DNA from: CAVROP01 sp050008495
GTDB lineage: Bacteria; Acidobacteriota; Terriglobia; UBA7540
Reading direction: 5' to 3'
DNA: 64,000 bases
NCBI GenBank assembly: GCA_050008495.1
Contig: JBEKMN010000003.1
Location: 112,924 to 176,923 of the forward strand
Below are positions 32,334 to 40,780 of the stretch, one piece after another. The stretch's first letter is position 1; the number at the start of each line of letters is the position of its first letter. A program made the position numbers and the translations under genes. The notes below the pieces were generated by a model, which saw nothing but the letters and a program-made list of their open reading frames with translations, searched no databases and was not told the DNA's origin.

Positions 32334-34511
32334 CTACGGCTGTGCCGGCGACCTGGCGACTCGCAACGTGAGATGGGGCGATACGATCCGCGCACTTGCC
32401 TGCGAGCGTTGTCCCGAAGCGAGGTCCATAGCGATGAGACCCCAAGGGTCGCCAAACCTGTCGTGAGTGTTGCTTGCCACCTCAGCCATGCGATGCCACA
32501 AGTCGTTTTGTGCTTGCTTGAAGGCGGGACTATTGGTCGCGGGTGGAGGATCTTGAGCAAAGAAGCGCCTGGCAGCACTCAGCGTCACGGCCAGCTTGGA
32601 CATGGTGTTGGCCCACCACTCGATGAGGAGATAGTCTCCGGCAATGATGGGAATCTGCGAGTCGGGTCGGAGGTCTGGAAACACCATGGCAAGATTGGTT
32701 GCCGTGCCACCGGTGTCCTTGACCTGCTGCCAGACGGCGTCGTTTTCCAGGCTGCGCAGCCGAAACCCGTCATCATCATCCGCATGCAGGAGCTCTCGAA
32801 GCGCCTGGCGGCCGATCTGCTCGAATTCATCGCTTCCGCGTGGCTGGCCGTCAGCCCGAAGGTAAAGGCTCTGGCTCAGGGTATCGTCGTAATCGGTGCC
32901 GATGTAACACGTTGAGCTTCCAAAATCGGTCAGGTTCGAGAGCCTTGTCTCTTTGTCGGCCTCTGAAATCAAGCCTAGGGCAAGGAGGGCGTCCAGGTAA
33001 GTGCCCATGGTTTGGAGATCAGTTTTTGCATGAGATGCGAAATGCCAGTAGGAGGCTTTCAGGGCCGGCCCGTGCGCGATCAAGCCGCTGCATCGGTAAG
33101 CTGCGGTGATCAGGAAGGATTGCGCCAGAACCTTGCGCAGTTTATCGGAGTCGGCGAGGAAGTTTACCGCTCCGCTCACGCGGGTTGCGTTGGCCTCATC
33201 GGTGATGAGGACTGCGCCACTCGCCGCGTCGGTCAGGACCGTTCCTTTCAGCAGAAGATCATTGATCGAAGCGTAGTTGTAAAGTCCCAGGATGTTGATG
33301 CTGAGAGTGTGTCCTGTTTTCCGGGTGCCGGTGAGAAGGTTCTGAATCTCGGAGAAGCCGTGGGGCAGGGCTCCCGGCGACCCCAGCAGGGTCGTGAGGT
33401 CCAAGCGCAAGGCGTCTTCGAGGGCGGCCTTGCCCTCCGCTTCGAGGGCCTGCATATCGACCTCATAGAGGAATGCCGATTCGTCAGATGCAAGCGCCTG
33501 AACTTCCTCCTGGACGGCAAGCTCGAGTTGGCGCTGCACAGCGGCTTTTAGAGCGCCCAGTATGACGTCTTGTTTCTCTTCTGTAAGGCCCGCTGCTTCA
33601 AGCTGTTGGCTGGTAGGGAAGGGTGAGGGAGTAACGGCTCCCAGGACTGCGGAGATGAAATCCGTTTTCGTTGTGCCCGCTGTAACGCCAATCGAAGGGC
33701 TGACCTGCGCGGTGAAGTCTGCCCCGCGCTTCCCGTAAAACCCGATTCTCATGATCGTGCCGGCAACCTTGTGAATGCGCACCTGGAAATCGCCCTCGAT
33801 GGTGAACGTGGCTGTGAAGTCAATCGCAGCCCCCGCCTTCACGGCGACCCCAGGCAGCGCCGGCGTGGAGAGACTTGCGAGTGGGTTCACAGCGGCCAAC
33901 AGATTCACGGTTCCGCAGAGCTTCAGGCTGCAGCTTCCTTCCATCGTCGCAACGTCCCCCACCCCCAAAGATGCCAGGTCATCCAGACCCAAGGGGATCA
34001 CAAAACTCTGCAGCGACGCTTCCAGCGCGGCTACAAAGGTGGGTGTAGTACTGGTGGTTTGAAAGGACTTGTAGTGCGTCAGGGACACTGCGGTCCCAAC
34101 TGTGAAGCCGTACGCTGCCTCACCGACAGGAATATTCATACCGGGCGCGGCTGAAGCCTGAATGCCTAAACCCAGGTAGGCATGCCCACCGGGAATCTCG
34201 ATGGGACTCGCGAAGGGGTCTGGGTCAAAAAGCTTCCCCGCCGGAACCACGCACAACGAGCCGGAGACCGCGGCGCAGCCTGTGAATTGAGGGCTGGTGG
34301 ATGAGAGGGTCGCAGGGTCCTTGAACGACAGGCCAATTTGCGTGGATTTCAAAGGAAACGAAGTGAGAGGGACATTCTGGAGCGAAGCAAGGTTCTGTTC
34401 GACGACGGAGAGACTCGGAAGTTTTTGGAAATACTTGGCAAATGCCGAATTCGGATTCAGAGCGGCTTCGAGGTCAAGCCCGAAGCCATCCGCAATCTCA
34501 AGAGTTGGCAT
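32334..34511 (-). CDS. Large protein of unknown function (725 aa)
   Basis: Not recognised. ATG 34511 (MPTLEIADGFGLDLEAAL) has GGGAGTG upstream; the frame opens at 34568. The N-terminal half is rich in small residues and beta-type segments (IPGGHAYLGLGIQASAAPGMNIPVG split over about residues 110-135; GDFQVRIHKVAG), while the C-terminal half is alpha-helical with Ala/Glu-rich stretches (QRQLELAVQEEVQALASDES). No signal peptide, membrane segment or catalytic motif is evident. It heads the minus-strand island. A shell, adhesin-like or toxin-delivery role are all open; I would not assign one. Confidence 0.7.
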   Translation of the reverse strand: MPTLEIADGFGLDLEAALNPNSAFAKYFQKLPSLSVVEQNLASLQNVPLTSFPLKSTQIGLSFKDPATLSSTSPQFTGCAAVSGSLCVVPAGKLFDPDPFASPIEIPGGHAYLGLGIQASAAPGMNIPVGEAAYGFTVGTAVSLTHYKSFQTTSTTPTFVAALEASLQSFVIPLGLDDLASLGVGDVATMEGSCSLKLCGTVNLLAAVNPLASLSTPALPGVAVKAGAAIDFTATFTIEGDFQVRIHKVAGTIMRIGFYGKRGADFTAQVSPSIGVTAGTTKTDFISAVLGAVTPSPFPTSQQLEAAGLTEEKQDVILGALKAAVQRQLELAVQEEVQALASDESAFLYEVDMQALEAEGKAALEDALRLDLTTLLGSPGALPHGFSEIQNLLTGTRKTGHTLSINILGLYNYASINDLLLKGTVLTDAASGAVLITDEANATRVSGAVNFLADSDKLRKVLAQSFLITAAYRCSGLIAHGPALKASYWHFASHAKTDLQTMGTYLDALLALGLISEADKETRLSNLTDFGSSTCYIGTDYDDTLSQSLYLRADGQPRGSDEFEQIGRQALRELLHADDDDGFRLRSLENDAVWQQVKDTGGTATNLAMVFPDLRPDSQIPIIAGDYLLIEWWANTMSKLAVTLSAARRFFAQDPPPATNSPAFKQAQNDLWHRMAEVASNTHDRFGDPWGLIAMDLASGQRSQASARIVSPHLTLRVARSPAQP

Positions 34512-35198
34512 GTATGCACTCCCAGACAGATTGTCGTGTAAGCGAAGAGGTAATGCTCGCATATGCACTCTAGTACAGCTTTCGACATTTTGTCAATTGT
34601 CCGGTTGGTTGCCGACAGGCAGGATGGGATAAACCCAAAGCGTTTGTAGCCGACAGTGTGTCCCCTTACGGGCTCGGCTTACCCCTCGGGAGCTTCGGTG
34701 GGTTTGTGCAGATTGTGCGGTTTTTGCTCCATTCAGCGCATAATTTGTGCCAATTTGCGCGCAAAACGCGCATAATTTGCAGCACTTAAAAAAGTGATGT
34801 GCTTTGTTTTCAGGTACTTCTTAGCTTCGTTCCCACTATTTTTCATTTTTTGTAGTTCCCTACATTCCCCCATATCCGGGACCCTTCCGCTTTCCCTTGC
34901 GCCGCGTGTCGAACCGGCCCCCGCCTGCGACAATGTGTCCATAAAACAACCATAATTGTAGGCTATCATATGTCCCGGGGTTTGTCAAGCGAAAAATGCA
35001 AGAAAGGCGCGCAACAGGCTCGCCCCCTTCCTGAACAGGCTGCCGGACCCTTTCAGTTGCCATTCCGAGCGGTCATAGGCCTTCGCCCCACCCATTCAGG
35101 TGAAAGTCAAAACTCCGTCCCTCCCGCGAAGTTTGTCTATCTGGCGCCGTGCGTAGAATGCGGTGCATAATGTACGCACGGCATGCGTATATCGATGC
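34512..35198. other. Intergenic region with GCGCATAATTTG direct repeats
   Basis: About 690 bases with no convincing gene. Two exact copies of GCGCATAATTTG (34737-34748 and 34768-34779) flank a GCGCGC-containing palindromic core. A 78-codon minus-strand frame (34733-34969, ending NYARFARKLAQIMR) covers the repeats; its composition is protein-like but I recognise no family, so I leave it as a doubtful ORF. This gap separates the minus-strand enzyme island from the plus-strand Fic/defence island. Confidence 0.55.
35146..35182. promoter_or_regulatory. Upstream operator-like inverted repeat of the fic gene
   Basis: Ten-base arms GCCGTGCGTA (35146-35155) and TACGCACGGC (35173-35182) are exact reverse complements. 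They share the TGCGTA core with a second inverted repeat nearer the gene, suggesting two sites for one dimeric regulator. Confidence 0.65.
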
Positions 35199-35233
35199 TT
35201 GCGATGCGTAGATTACGTGCTATAATCTACGCA
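35199..35233 (+). promoter_or_regulatory. Promoter and overlapping operator of the fic gene
   Basis: TTGCGA (35199-35204) and a consensus TATAAT (35221-35226) are spaced 16 bases apart. An exact 11-bp inverted repeat with TGCGTAGATTA arms (35205-35215 and 35223-35233) spans the spacer and the -10 box. A bound dimer would block RNA polymerase. Transcription would begin only about 10-15 bases before the ATG at 35247. Confidence 0.72.
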
Positions 35234-35246
35234 TGAGGTGCGAAGA

Positions 35247-36359
35247 ATGAGCCGGTATTTCCACCAATTGCCGGAATGGCCGCGATTCTACTGGAATCCG
35301 GAAGCTCTGGCAGCGCCTCTCGCCGGCGTCCGCCACAAGCAGGGACGCCTGCTTGGGCGCATGGAGGCGCTTGGCTTTTCCTTACAGAAGGAGGCGGAGC
35401 TTGAGACTCTGACCCTTGACGTTTTGAAATCCAGCGAAATCGAAGGTGAAAAACTCAATGCCGAACAGGTGCGTTCTTCGATCGCGCGACGGCTGGGCAT
35501 GGACATCGCCGGAGCGGTCCCGGCCGAGCGTGATGTGGAAGGCGTCGTGGAGATGATGCTGGACGCCACGCAAAACTTCGACAAGCCCCTCACCAAGGAG
35601 CGTCTGTGCGGCTGGCATGCGGCCTTGTTTCCCGCAGGCCGCAGCGGCCTGCGCAAGATTACGGTGGGCGCCTGGCGCACTGATGCGGAAGGTCCGATGC
35701 AGGTCGTATCCGGTCCGGTAGGCAAAGAGAGAGTTCACTATGAAGCCCCGTCTGCCGCTCTTCTCGACCGTGAAATGACACGGTTCATAGAGTGGGCGAA
35801 TGAGACCGGCAGCACGGATCCGGTTCTGAGGTCCGCACTCGCGCATTTGTGGTTTGTGACCATTCACCCCTTCGACGACGGCAACGGCCGCATGGCGCGG
35901 GCGGTTGCTGACTGGCTTTTGGCAAGATCAGAGAACAGCGCGCAGCGGTTTTACAGCATGTCGGCGCAAATCCGGCAGGAGCGGAAAGCCTATTACGACA
36001 TCCTCGAAAGGACGCAGAAAGGAACGCTCGACATCACGCCCTGGATGGAATGGTTTTTGGGCTGCCTCGACCGCGCTTTTGACGCGACTGAAACAACCCT
36101 GGCCAGCGTGCTGCGCAAGGCGCGGTTCTGGGAGAGGCTTGCCGGTACGCCGATCAATGAGCGGCAACGCCTGGTCCTCAACCGAATGCTCGGCGAATTC
36201 GAGGGAAAGCTGACCTCCACGAAATGGGCGAAGATCGGGAAGTGCTCACATGACACCGCGCTGCGTGATATCCAATATCTGATCGAGAAGGATGTTCTGG
36301 TCAAAAACCCTGCCGGCGGGCGGAGTACAAGTTATTCTCTCAAGGGAATTGACAGTTGA
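35247..36359 (+). CDS. Fic family protein with DUF4172 N-terminus and inhibitory helix
   Basis: A 370-aa class II Fic enzyme, expected to AMPylate (or deAMPylate) a target protein in the cytosol. The N-terminus YFHQLPEWPRFYWNPEAL is the DUF4172 signature. The autoinhibitory motif S/TxxxEG is seen as SSEIEG at 62-67, and the catalytic loop HPFDDGNGRMAR at 207-218 is intact. A C-terminal winged-helix-like part (LTSTKWAKIGKCSHDTALRD) could bind DNA and autoregulate through the palindromes just upstream (inference). ATG 35247 is used; GTG 35238 is also in frame. It is the first gene of the stress/defence island. Confidence 0.92.
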   Translation: MSRYFHQLPEWPRFYWNPEALAAPLAGVRHKQGRLLGRMEALGFSLQKEAELETLTLDVLKSSEIEGEKLNAEQVRSSIARRLGMDIAGAVPAERDVEGVVEMMLDATQNFDKPLTKERLCGWHAALFPAGRSGLRKITVGAWRTDAEGPMQVVSGPVGKERVHYEAPSAALLDREMTRFIEWANETGSTDPVLRSALAHLWFVTIHPFDDGNGRMARAVADWLLARSENSAQRFYSMSAQIRQERKAYYDILERTQKGTLDITPWMEWFLGCLDRAFDATETTLASVLRKARFWERLAGTPINERQRLVLNRMLGEFEGKLTSTKWAKIGKCSHDTALRDIQYLIEKDVLVKNPAGGRSTSYSLKGIDS

Positions 36360-36367
36360 GTTCAAGG

Positions 36368-36652
36368 ATGGAGAAACGATGTCAGAAAGTTGAAACGGTT
36401 CCTGGTGGCTGTCCATCTTCCCCCCGGATCGAGCGCATCGTCGAAGATGCTGTCCGCTCCGGCGAATACCGCTCTGCCGAAGAGGTGCTTTCGGAAGCCG
36501 TCTCCGTGTGGCAGGCGAGGCACCCGGCGGCTGAGCCGAGTCAAGATGACCGGCAAGCGGCCATTGAGCGGCTCAAGAATTTCGGCAAGACACACCACCT
36601 TTCCCTCCGCGGCATCACCATCAAGCAGCTCTGCGATGAGGCGCGCCCGTGA
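36368..36652 (+). CDS. Ribbon-helix-helix antitoxin (ParD/CopG type)
   Basis: A 94-aa protein with a short basic N-terminus and the helical segment RIERIVEDAVRSGEYRSAEEVLSEAV, typical of ParD-like antitoxins (IxxxVxSGxYxSxSEVLREAL type). It would bind DNA as a dimer and hold the PIN toxin. It starts 8 bases after the fic stop and overlaps the toxin start by 4 bases (GTGA), the usual antitoxin-first, coupled order. The toxin it precedes is truncated, so it may now serve only as a repressor or be decaying. Confidence 0.78.
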   Translation: MEKRCQKVETVPGGCPSSPRIERIVEDAVRSGEYRSAEEVLSEAVSVWQARHPAAEPSQDDRQAAIERLKNFGKTHHLSLRGITIKQLCDEARP

Positions 36653-36900
36653 GTTGGATTGTCCTGGACGCCTCGGTCACGCTCTCCTGGTGTTTCCCTG
36701 ATGAGCAAACCCCAGCTTCCATGAACGTCCTCGACATGCTGAAGGCGGGGGGCCAAGCCCTGGTGCCGGCCTTCTGGTGCTCCGAGGTCCTCAATTCTTT
36801 GCTTGTCGGCGAGAGGAAAGGACGTATCTCCCCCGACCAAACCCGGGCATTCCTGAGTAATCTTTCCGCGTTACGCCTCACGCTCGACGGCGTTCCATAG
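36649..36900 (+). pseudogene. Truncated PIN-domain toxin (VapC type)
   Basis: An 83-aa frame with the N-terminal half of a VapC-like ribonuclease: first acid in VLDASVTLSWCFPDE and the second conserved Glu in CSEVLNSLL. Complete VapC toxins are about 125-140 aa and carry one or two further acids near a TYDAAYLxLA motif, missing here; the frame ends at a TAG after LTLDGVP. It starts on a GTG coupled to the antitoxin stop. It is most likely an inactive remnant. Confidence 0.8.
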
Positions 36901-36961
36901 CCATCCCCGGGAACAAAAGGTGCCTGACAGCTTTTCCCCGCTGTGATATCATCCGCCCGTC

Positions 36962-37816
36962 GTGCCGCACCTTCTCGACGAGCAATACCGGCGATTAAGG
37001 GGGATGGCCTCCAAGAATCTTGGAGGCGTACCCGTTGCTAGTCTTATTTCCGAGATGGCATCGCACTCCCGGGAGATCCTTGCAGGCGTCGAGCGCCGCG
37101 TATACACGTCCGCTGTCGCGGGCAAGAAGTATTTCGGATTCACAGGAATAGTTGATTCAAGGCCGATCAATGAAGCCCTCTACGTTGAAGATGATGCCGA
37201 ATTTGCTCGCCTCCTTCGGTCTTTCCAGAAGAATCTCTCGGGAACCTCGGCAAATGAGATTGTGAAATCAGTCTACACAATAGCCTATAGCGTCTTCGCA
37301 GCTAATGACGTGAACGAAGTTGGCCGCAAGGCCTCTGCTACCTTTTTCGAGATTCTCGTAGGTCACATAGTGGCTCGCGTCTTGGGCGTATCGCCGCGCA
37401 AAAAGGTCAAGGTTCCCGAAACCGGAGCAGACCTTACGACTGACTATGTTTTCGACCCTGGCAGCAGGAGACGAAAGATCCATCTTCCGATCAAGACCTC
37501 TACGCGCGAGCGTGGAGTGCAGGCTTGGGTTCATCAATTGGTATTGGATCGAATTTTCGGAGATGACGTTTATAGAGGGGTTCTCGTTGTGGCAGCAGAA
37601 ACAAAGCGCGCCACCAAGACAGGCGTGATAACAGAAATCTGCGTTCCACAACAGTTCCAGATGTTCCAGTCGAGGGTTGCGAAGATTAGCCGCATTTACT
37701 ACCTAGATCCGCCCCAAACGTATTTAGATTTGTCCGGCGGTGAGGAACTGCAGCGTCTGGAGGTTAAGTCGTTTGGGAAGGTCATAGCAGAGCTTCCAGC
37801 GCTTTTGCGAGTTTAG
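36962..37816 (+). CDS. Putative type II restriction endonuclease
   Basis: A 284-aa protein (GTG 36962; an internal ATG at 37004 with AAGGGGG just upstream is an equally good start). ADLTTDYVFDPGSRRRKIHL followed by PIKTSTRERGVQAWVHQ resembles a PD-(D/E)xK-like core, in which an Asp pair precedes a beta strand ending in Lys. It meets a DNA methyltransferase gene tail-to-tail with the stop codons overlapping by 4 bases, the arrangement of many type II restriction-modification systems. No close family is recognised by eye, so the nuclease call rests on context plus a plausible active site. Confidence 0.6.
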   Translation: MPHLLDEQYRRLRGMASKNLGGVPVASLISEMASHSREILAGVERRVYTSAVAGKKYFGFTGIVDSRPINEALYVEDDAEFARLLRSFQKNLSGTSANEIVKSVYTIAYSVFAANDVNEVGRKASATFFEILVGHIVARVLGVSPRKKVKVPETGADLTTDYVFDPGSRRRKIHLPIKTSTRERGVQAWVHQLVLDRIFGDDVYRGVLVVAAETKRATKTGVITEICVPQQFQMFQSRVAKISRIYYLDPPQTYLDLSGGEELQRLEVKSFGKVIAELPALLRV

Positions 37817-38559
37817 GTACGCCTCTTCTTCTTGGACTTTCGGAAGACCAGAAAGTACGAGTGATTCTTGCGAGCGTGAACCTGCCGGATCACCCGGCTC
37901 ACCCCAGGACGGTTGTTTCGCAAGAGCACAAACAAATCCTCCACAACGAATCCATTCTGGGTAAGTTCGTTGATAATTTCCACGTGCGTCAACCGCTGTT
38001 GGTTGGCGCAGACCTCATCTCCACACTTGACGATGTATATGCCCTCATCTCTTAGGACCCGATGCGCTTCATGCGCAGACTCAAAATATAGGTCCAGAAC
38101 CGCCTCGTGATATTTTTTCCCCGACCCGTCGCGAGCAGCATTATTTCCGTAATACGACTCATAATTCTGATGGTTGACGTGGGCTGTCCCGCCCGGCGTG
38201 TGCATATAAGGAGGGTCAAAGACAACGCAGTCTATCTCGTCGTCCTTGTACGGAAGGCTACGGCAGTCAACCCCGTCCTTCAGGTCTGTTGGTAGTAGCT
38301 TATATCTATCTTTGGGAATCTCCTTCCAAAAAACTCCCTTGCCAAAGGTTACGTCAGCCACCGTGCTCTGTGCGGCCACATAAAGGGAAACCACATCTCT
38401 GAAAAGCCCCTCGTTTGTACCTTGATGAGCAGTGAAAATCAGGTTGTTCGTGGAGATTCCAGCAGGGGATTTACGTCTCTTTTTGAGGGGTATCCCCGTG
38501 TTTCGCGAGATGGGTGCCGTTGCCATCGGCTCGACGTCTGTCAAATAATGTAATGCCAT
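37813..38559 (-). CDS. DNA methyltransferase (DPPY type, adenine-N6 or cytosine-N4)
   Basis: A 248-aa amino-methyltransferase. Motif I is present as DVTFGKGVFWKE and motif IV as VVFDPPYMHT, in the order I then IV. ATG 38559 has GGAGC upstream; the longer frame to 38679 adds sequence without motif character. The tail VHARKNHSYFLVFRKSKKKRRT ends 4 bases inside the putative endonuclease gene on the other strand. It would protect the host DNA from that enzyme. The target site is not deducible. An orphan regulatory methylase is the alternative. Confidence 0.82.
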   Translation of the reverse strand: MALHYLTDVEPMATAPISRNTGIPLKKRRKSPAGISTNNLIFTAHQGTNEGLFRDVVSLYVAAQSTVADVTFGKGVFWKEIPKDRYKLLPTDLKDGVDCRSLPYKDDEIDCVVFDPPYMHTPGGTAHVNHQNYESYYGNNAARDGSGKKYHEAVLDLYFESAHEAHRVLRDEGIYIVKCGDEVCANQQRLTHVEIINELTQNGFVVEDLFVLLRNNRPGVSRVIRQVHARKNHSYFLVFRKSKKKRRT

Positions 38560-38850
38560 TTGCTCCAGCATCAGTAATACTATCGGCTGGCGCCGACTTC
38601 CGCAAGAGAGTCTTTCGGACCAAAGCGAGTAGCGCACACCTGCTTTCCAAAGTCTGCGGTTTTTCGGAGAGCATTGCACGCCGGTACGACAGCGGGTAAA
38701 TAATCGCTATGTCCCGCGCCCGCCTCGACGGGGTGCGTCTGGCCGCCGATGAGAACACGCACATCTGAGAACCGGAAGAGCCTCAGAACTTCAAAAAAAG
38801 CAGGTCTGCGCTCGCTTTCCTACCATGGTTGGAAGGTACTCGCCCGTGTG

Positions 38851-39417
38851 CTACTCCTCGTCCCGGTCGAAATATCGGAGAACGATGGAGAAAATGACTG
38901 TAAGGAGACCCGAAATGAGCAGTATTTTTCCGAAAAAGTAACACCACCCCCGAGCTTGCACGACCTGCGGTTGCGCGTGGACATCTTCCCCAAGTCGAAG
39001 GCCGGCGTACCATAGGAGGGCATACACGCCGCTCCAAAGAGCCATAACCCCGCATGCTCCCGTGGTCCATTCAAGGAGCGGCGCAACGCTTCGATTGAGA
39101 ACTGACAGGACAAGCCCCTTGAGCAAAAGGTATGCCGCATAGAACGGGCCCAGGAGGAGTAACAATAGCAGCCCTCCTCCAAGCGCCTCGCCGAGACCCC
39201 CGCCTCCGGAACTCCCCCCACCCTGCCGCGTGCGCTGTACCCGGCTCTCGCCTTTCCTTATGACGGAGCGCCCCACGTACCTTCCGTCGGTGACGCCGTC
39301 GGCAAGACTTCCGTTGTTCGTGAAGTGTTCCACCGTACCGTCATCGTGAATAATTGAATGTCCGCGGTATTTTCCCAAAACACCAGGATCGTAGTGATCA
39401 ACGCGTTTTCCAGGCAT
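38851..39417 (-). CDS. Membrane protein of unknown function with Gly-rich linker
   Basis: A 188-aa protein. A polar N-terminal part (KYRGHSIIHDDGTVEHFTNN, then GRYVGRSVIRKGESRVQRTR) has a beta-rich look, like short MORN-type or wrapping repeats. A Gly/Ser linker leads to three or four membrane segments (LLLLLLLGPFYAAYLLLKG; GVMALWSGVYALLWYAGL; FFGKILLISGLLTVIFSIVL). It lies just beyond the methyltransferase, same strand, but 290 bases apart. No family recognised; membrane topology is the only confident statement. Confidence 0.7.
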   Translation of the reverse strand: MPGKRVDHYDPGVLGKYRGHSIIHDDGTVEHFTNNGSLADGVTDGRYVGRSVIRKGESRVQRTRQGGGSSGGGGLGEALGGGLLLLLLLGPFYAAYLLLKGLVLSVLNRSVAPLLEWTTGACGVMALWSGVYALLWYAGLRLGEDVHAQPQVVQARGWCYFFGKILLISGLLTVIFSIVLRYFDRDEE

Positions 39418-39699
39418 ATCCTCTACTCTCCTTAGTTCCTTCCGCCTTCCGGGGCCTCGTCACTAGTAACCGTGCGCTCCACACCGCTCCACGAGGTTGC
39501 AATCTCCGCCAAGTGGGACATCACCGACCGCTTGCAGTTGCCGGAATAATGCCACCAGCCCACGTCGGTTTCAGCTACGATCTCAGTTGCCTCAATTCTC
39601 ACTCAGCGAAAATAGCCGCGGAAGATCCTCAACGTAGATTACATCTTCTCGCCTGATTTGGTGCTGGTGCTCCACAGTTCTGAGTGGAAACGGTCAGGT

Positions 39700-39990
39700 A
39701 GAGCGCCGGGATAAACCGGCATGCAGTCGAGGATGAAAGAGTCTTACAGGAAAGGACTAGCGAACCGCCTGGCCTCGAGTCTTGCGGAGGCAGTCGCGAG
39801 GCTGCCGTCGAAGCGTAGACAGAGGCATCAGCGGGCAGGGTATGGAGCTGCGAAAACCGTAAATCGGGATGCCGACCCTGTTACCCGAAGGCCCACGGGA
39901 ACGAGCAGAGTGACCTTGGCTTGTACCTACCTGGCATACCGTCAGCGCGCCTGGGACGCAGGCCTGGATTAAGTCCAAGAGTCTTTGCAC
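39700..39990 (+). mobile_element. Group II intron leader-like remnant
   Basis: The 83-codon frame at 39721-39972 begins MQSRMKESYRKGLANRLAS. Peptides starting MKESYRKGxANxx are, from memory of the family, encoded just upstream of reverse transcriptases of bacterial group II introns, in the intron RNA rather than as real proteins. No reverse-transcriptase frame follows, so only the 5' part would remain. A moderate call based on pattern memory. Confidence 0.4.
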
Positions 39991-40230
39991 CAGCTCAAAC
40001 GCCCTCCGCGCCTGCGGCCGGACGGCTTGACTGACGATGAAGTGGCTTCCATCGAGGCCATCGTGCGCGAAGCCTTCAAAGGCTTCGAAGACTAGTCTCG
40101 AGATATGGCTTATGAACAGAGCTCGGAGGAGGTAGATCGGACTCGCCGTCGATGCGCACCCGCGGAGTCAATTTCATGGTTTCCGGGTGACCGTCGGCAG
40201 ACGGGTGTGACCGACTGTCTTGAAAACACT

Positions 40231-40468
40231 CAGAGCGAGATTCTTCGCGGCGCTCAGAATGACAGTGGGCGGGGGCGGGCGCAGGATTGCAGCGGGGCAG
40301 AGCGAGATTCTTCGCTGCGCTCGGAATGACAGCATGGAAGCGTTTTCACACAGACTCCGAGGGAGTCAGAGCGAGATTCTTCGCTGCGCTCAGAATGACA
40401 GTGGGCGGGGGCGGGCGCAGGGTTGCAGCGGGGCAGAGCGAGATTCTTCGCTGCGCTCAGAATGACAG
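40231..40468. repeat. Two 102-bp direct repeats carrying GAAGAATC-type palindromic units
   Basis: Copies at 40231-40332 and 40367-40468 differ at only a few bases and are 136 bases apart. Each contains GAGATTCTTCGCTGCGCTCAG-like units twice, separated by a GGGCGGGGGCGGGCGCAGG stretch. The units relate to the arms of the inverted-repeat elements at 44257 and 55307. Confidence 0.88.
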
Positions 40469-40780
40469 ACTGAAGAAGGTTGCAGATTCTGAAGTGCTGC
40501 CGTTCCGAAGGGCACGATTGCAAGCTTCACAATTCTGTTGACTCTTATTAGATGGTTATGTACCATACAGTTGCTTCGGTGGTCGAAGCCTAAGGGCGAT
40601 TCCTATAATTCACGTTTTTGAAAAGGCGCGACGTTGAGTCTCGCCTGGTTGGCGGTGCTCTGGTGAAAAACGGCTCACCACAGAGAGCACAGAGTTCACG
40701 GAGAGAAGCAGACACATTTGCCCTATGAACTCTCTGCGTCCTTCACGGCGGCTCTTCTACTCAGCTTAGGAGGTCGGAAC

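Larger units (their letters stand above)
39420..40780. other. Long non-coding/relic region between the defence island and the GMC gene
   Basis: About 1.3 kb without an intact gene. From left to right it holds nothing recognisable (39420-39700), a group-II-intron-leader-like relic (39700-39990), the frame end of an unknown gene (a peptide RPDGLTDDEVASIEAIVREAF at about 40020-40096, cut at its N-terminus), the 102-bp direct repeats, and a CACAGAG-rich leader (40675-40720) before the next gene. Confidence 0.6.

Noticed and set aside
34733..34969. 78-codon minus-strand ORF ending in NYARFARKLAQIMR
   Set aside because: The composition is protein-like, but there is no family, no clear ribosome-binding site, and it overlaps direct repeats; mentioned only within the intergenic entry.
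40231..40468. CRISPR array
   Set aside because: Only two copies, 102 bp long, made of palindromic subunits and with no unique spacers or cas genes.
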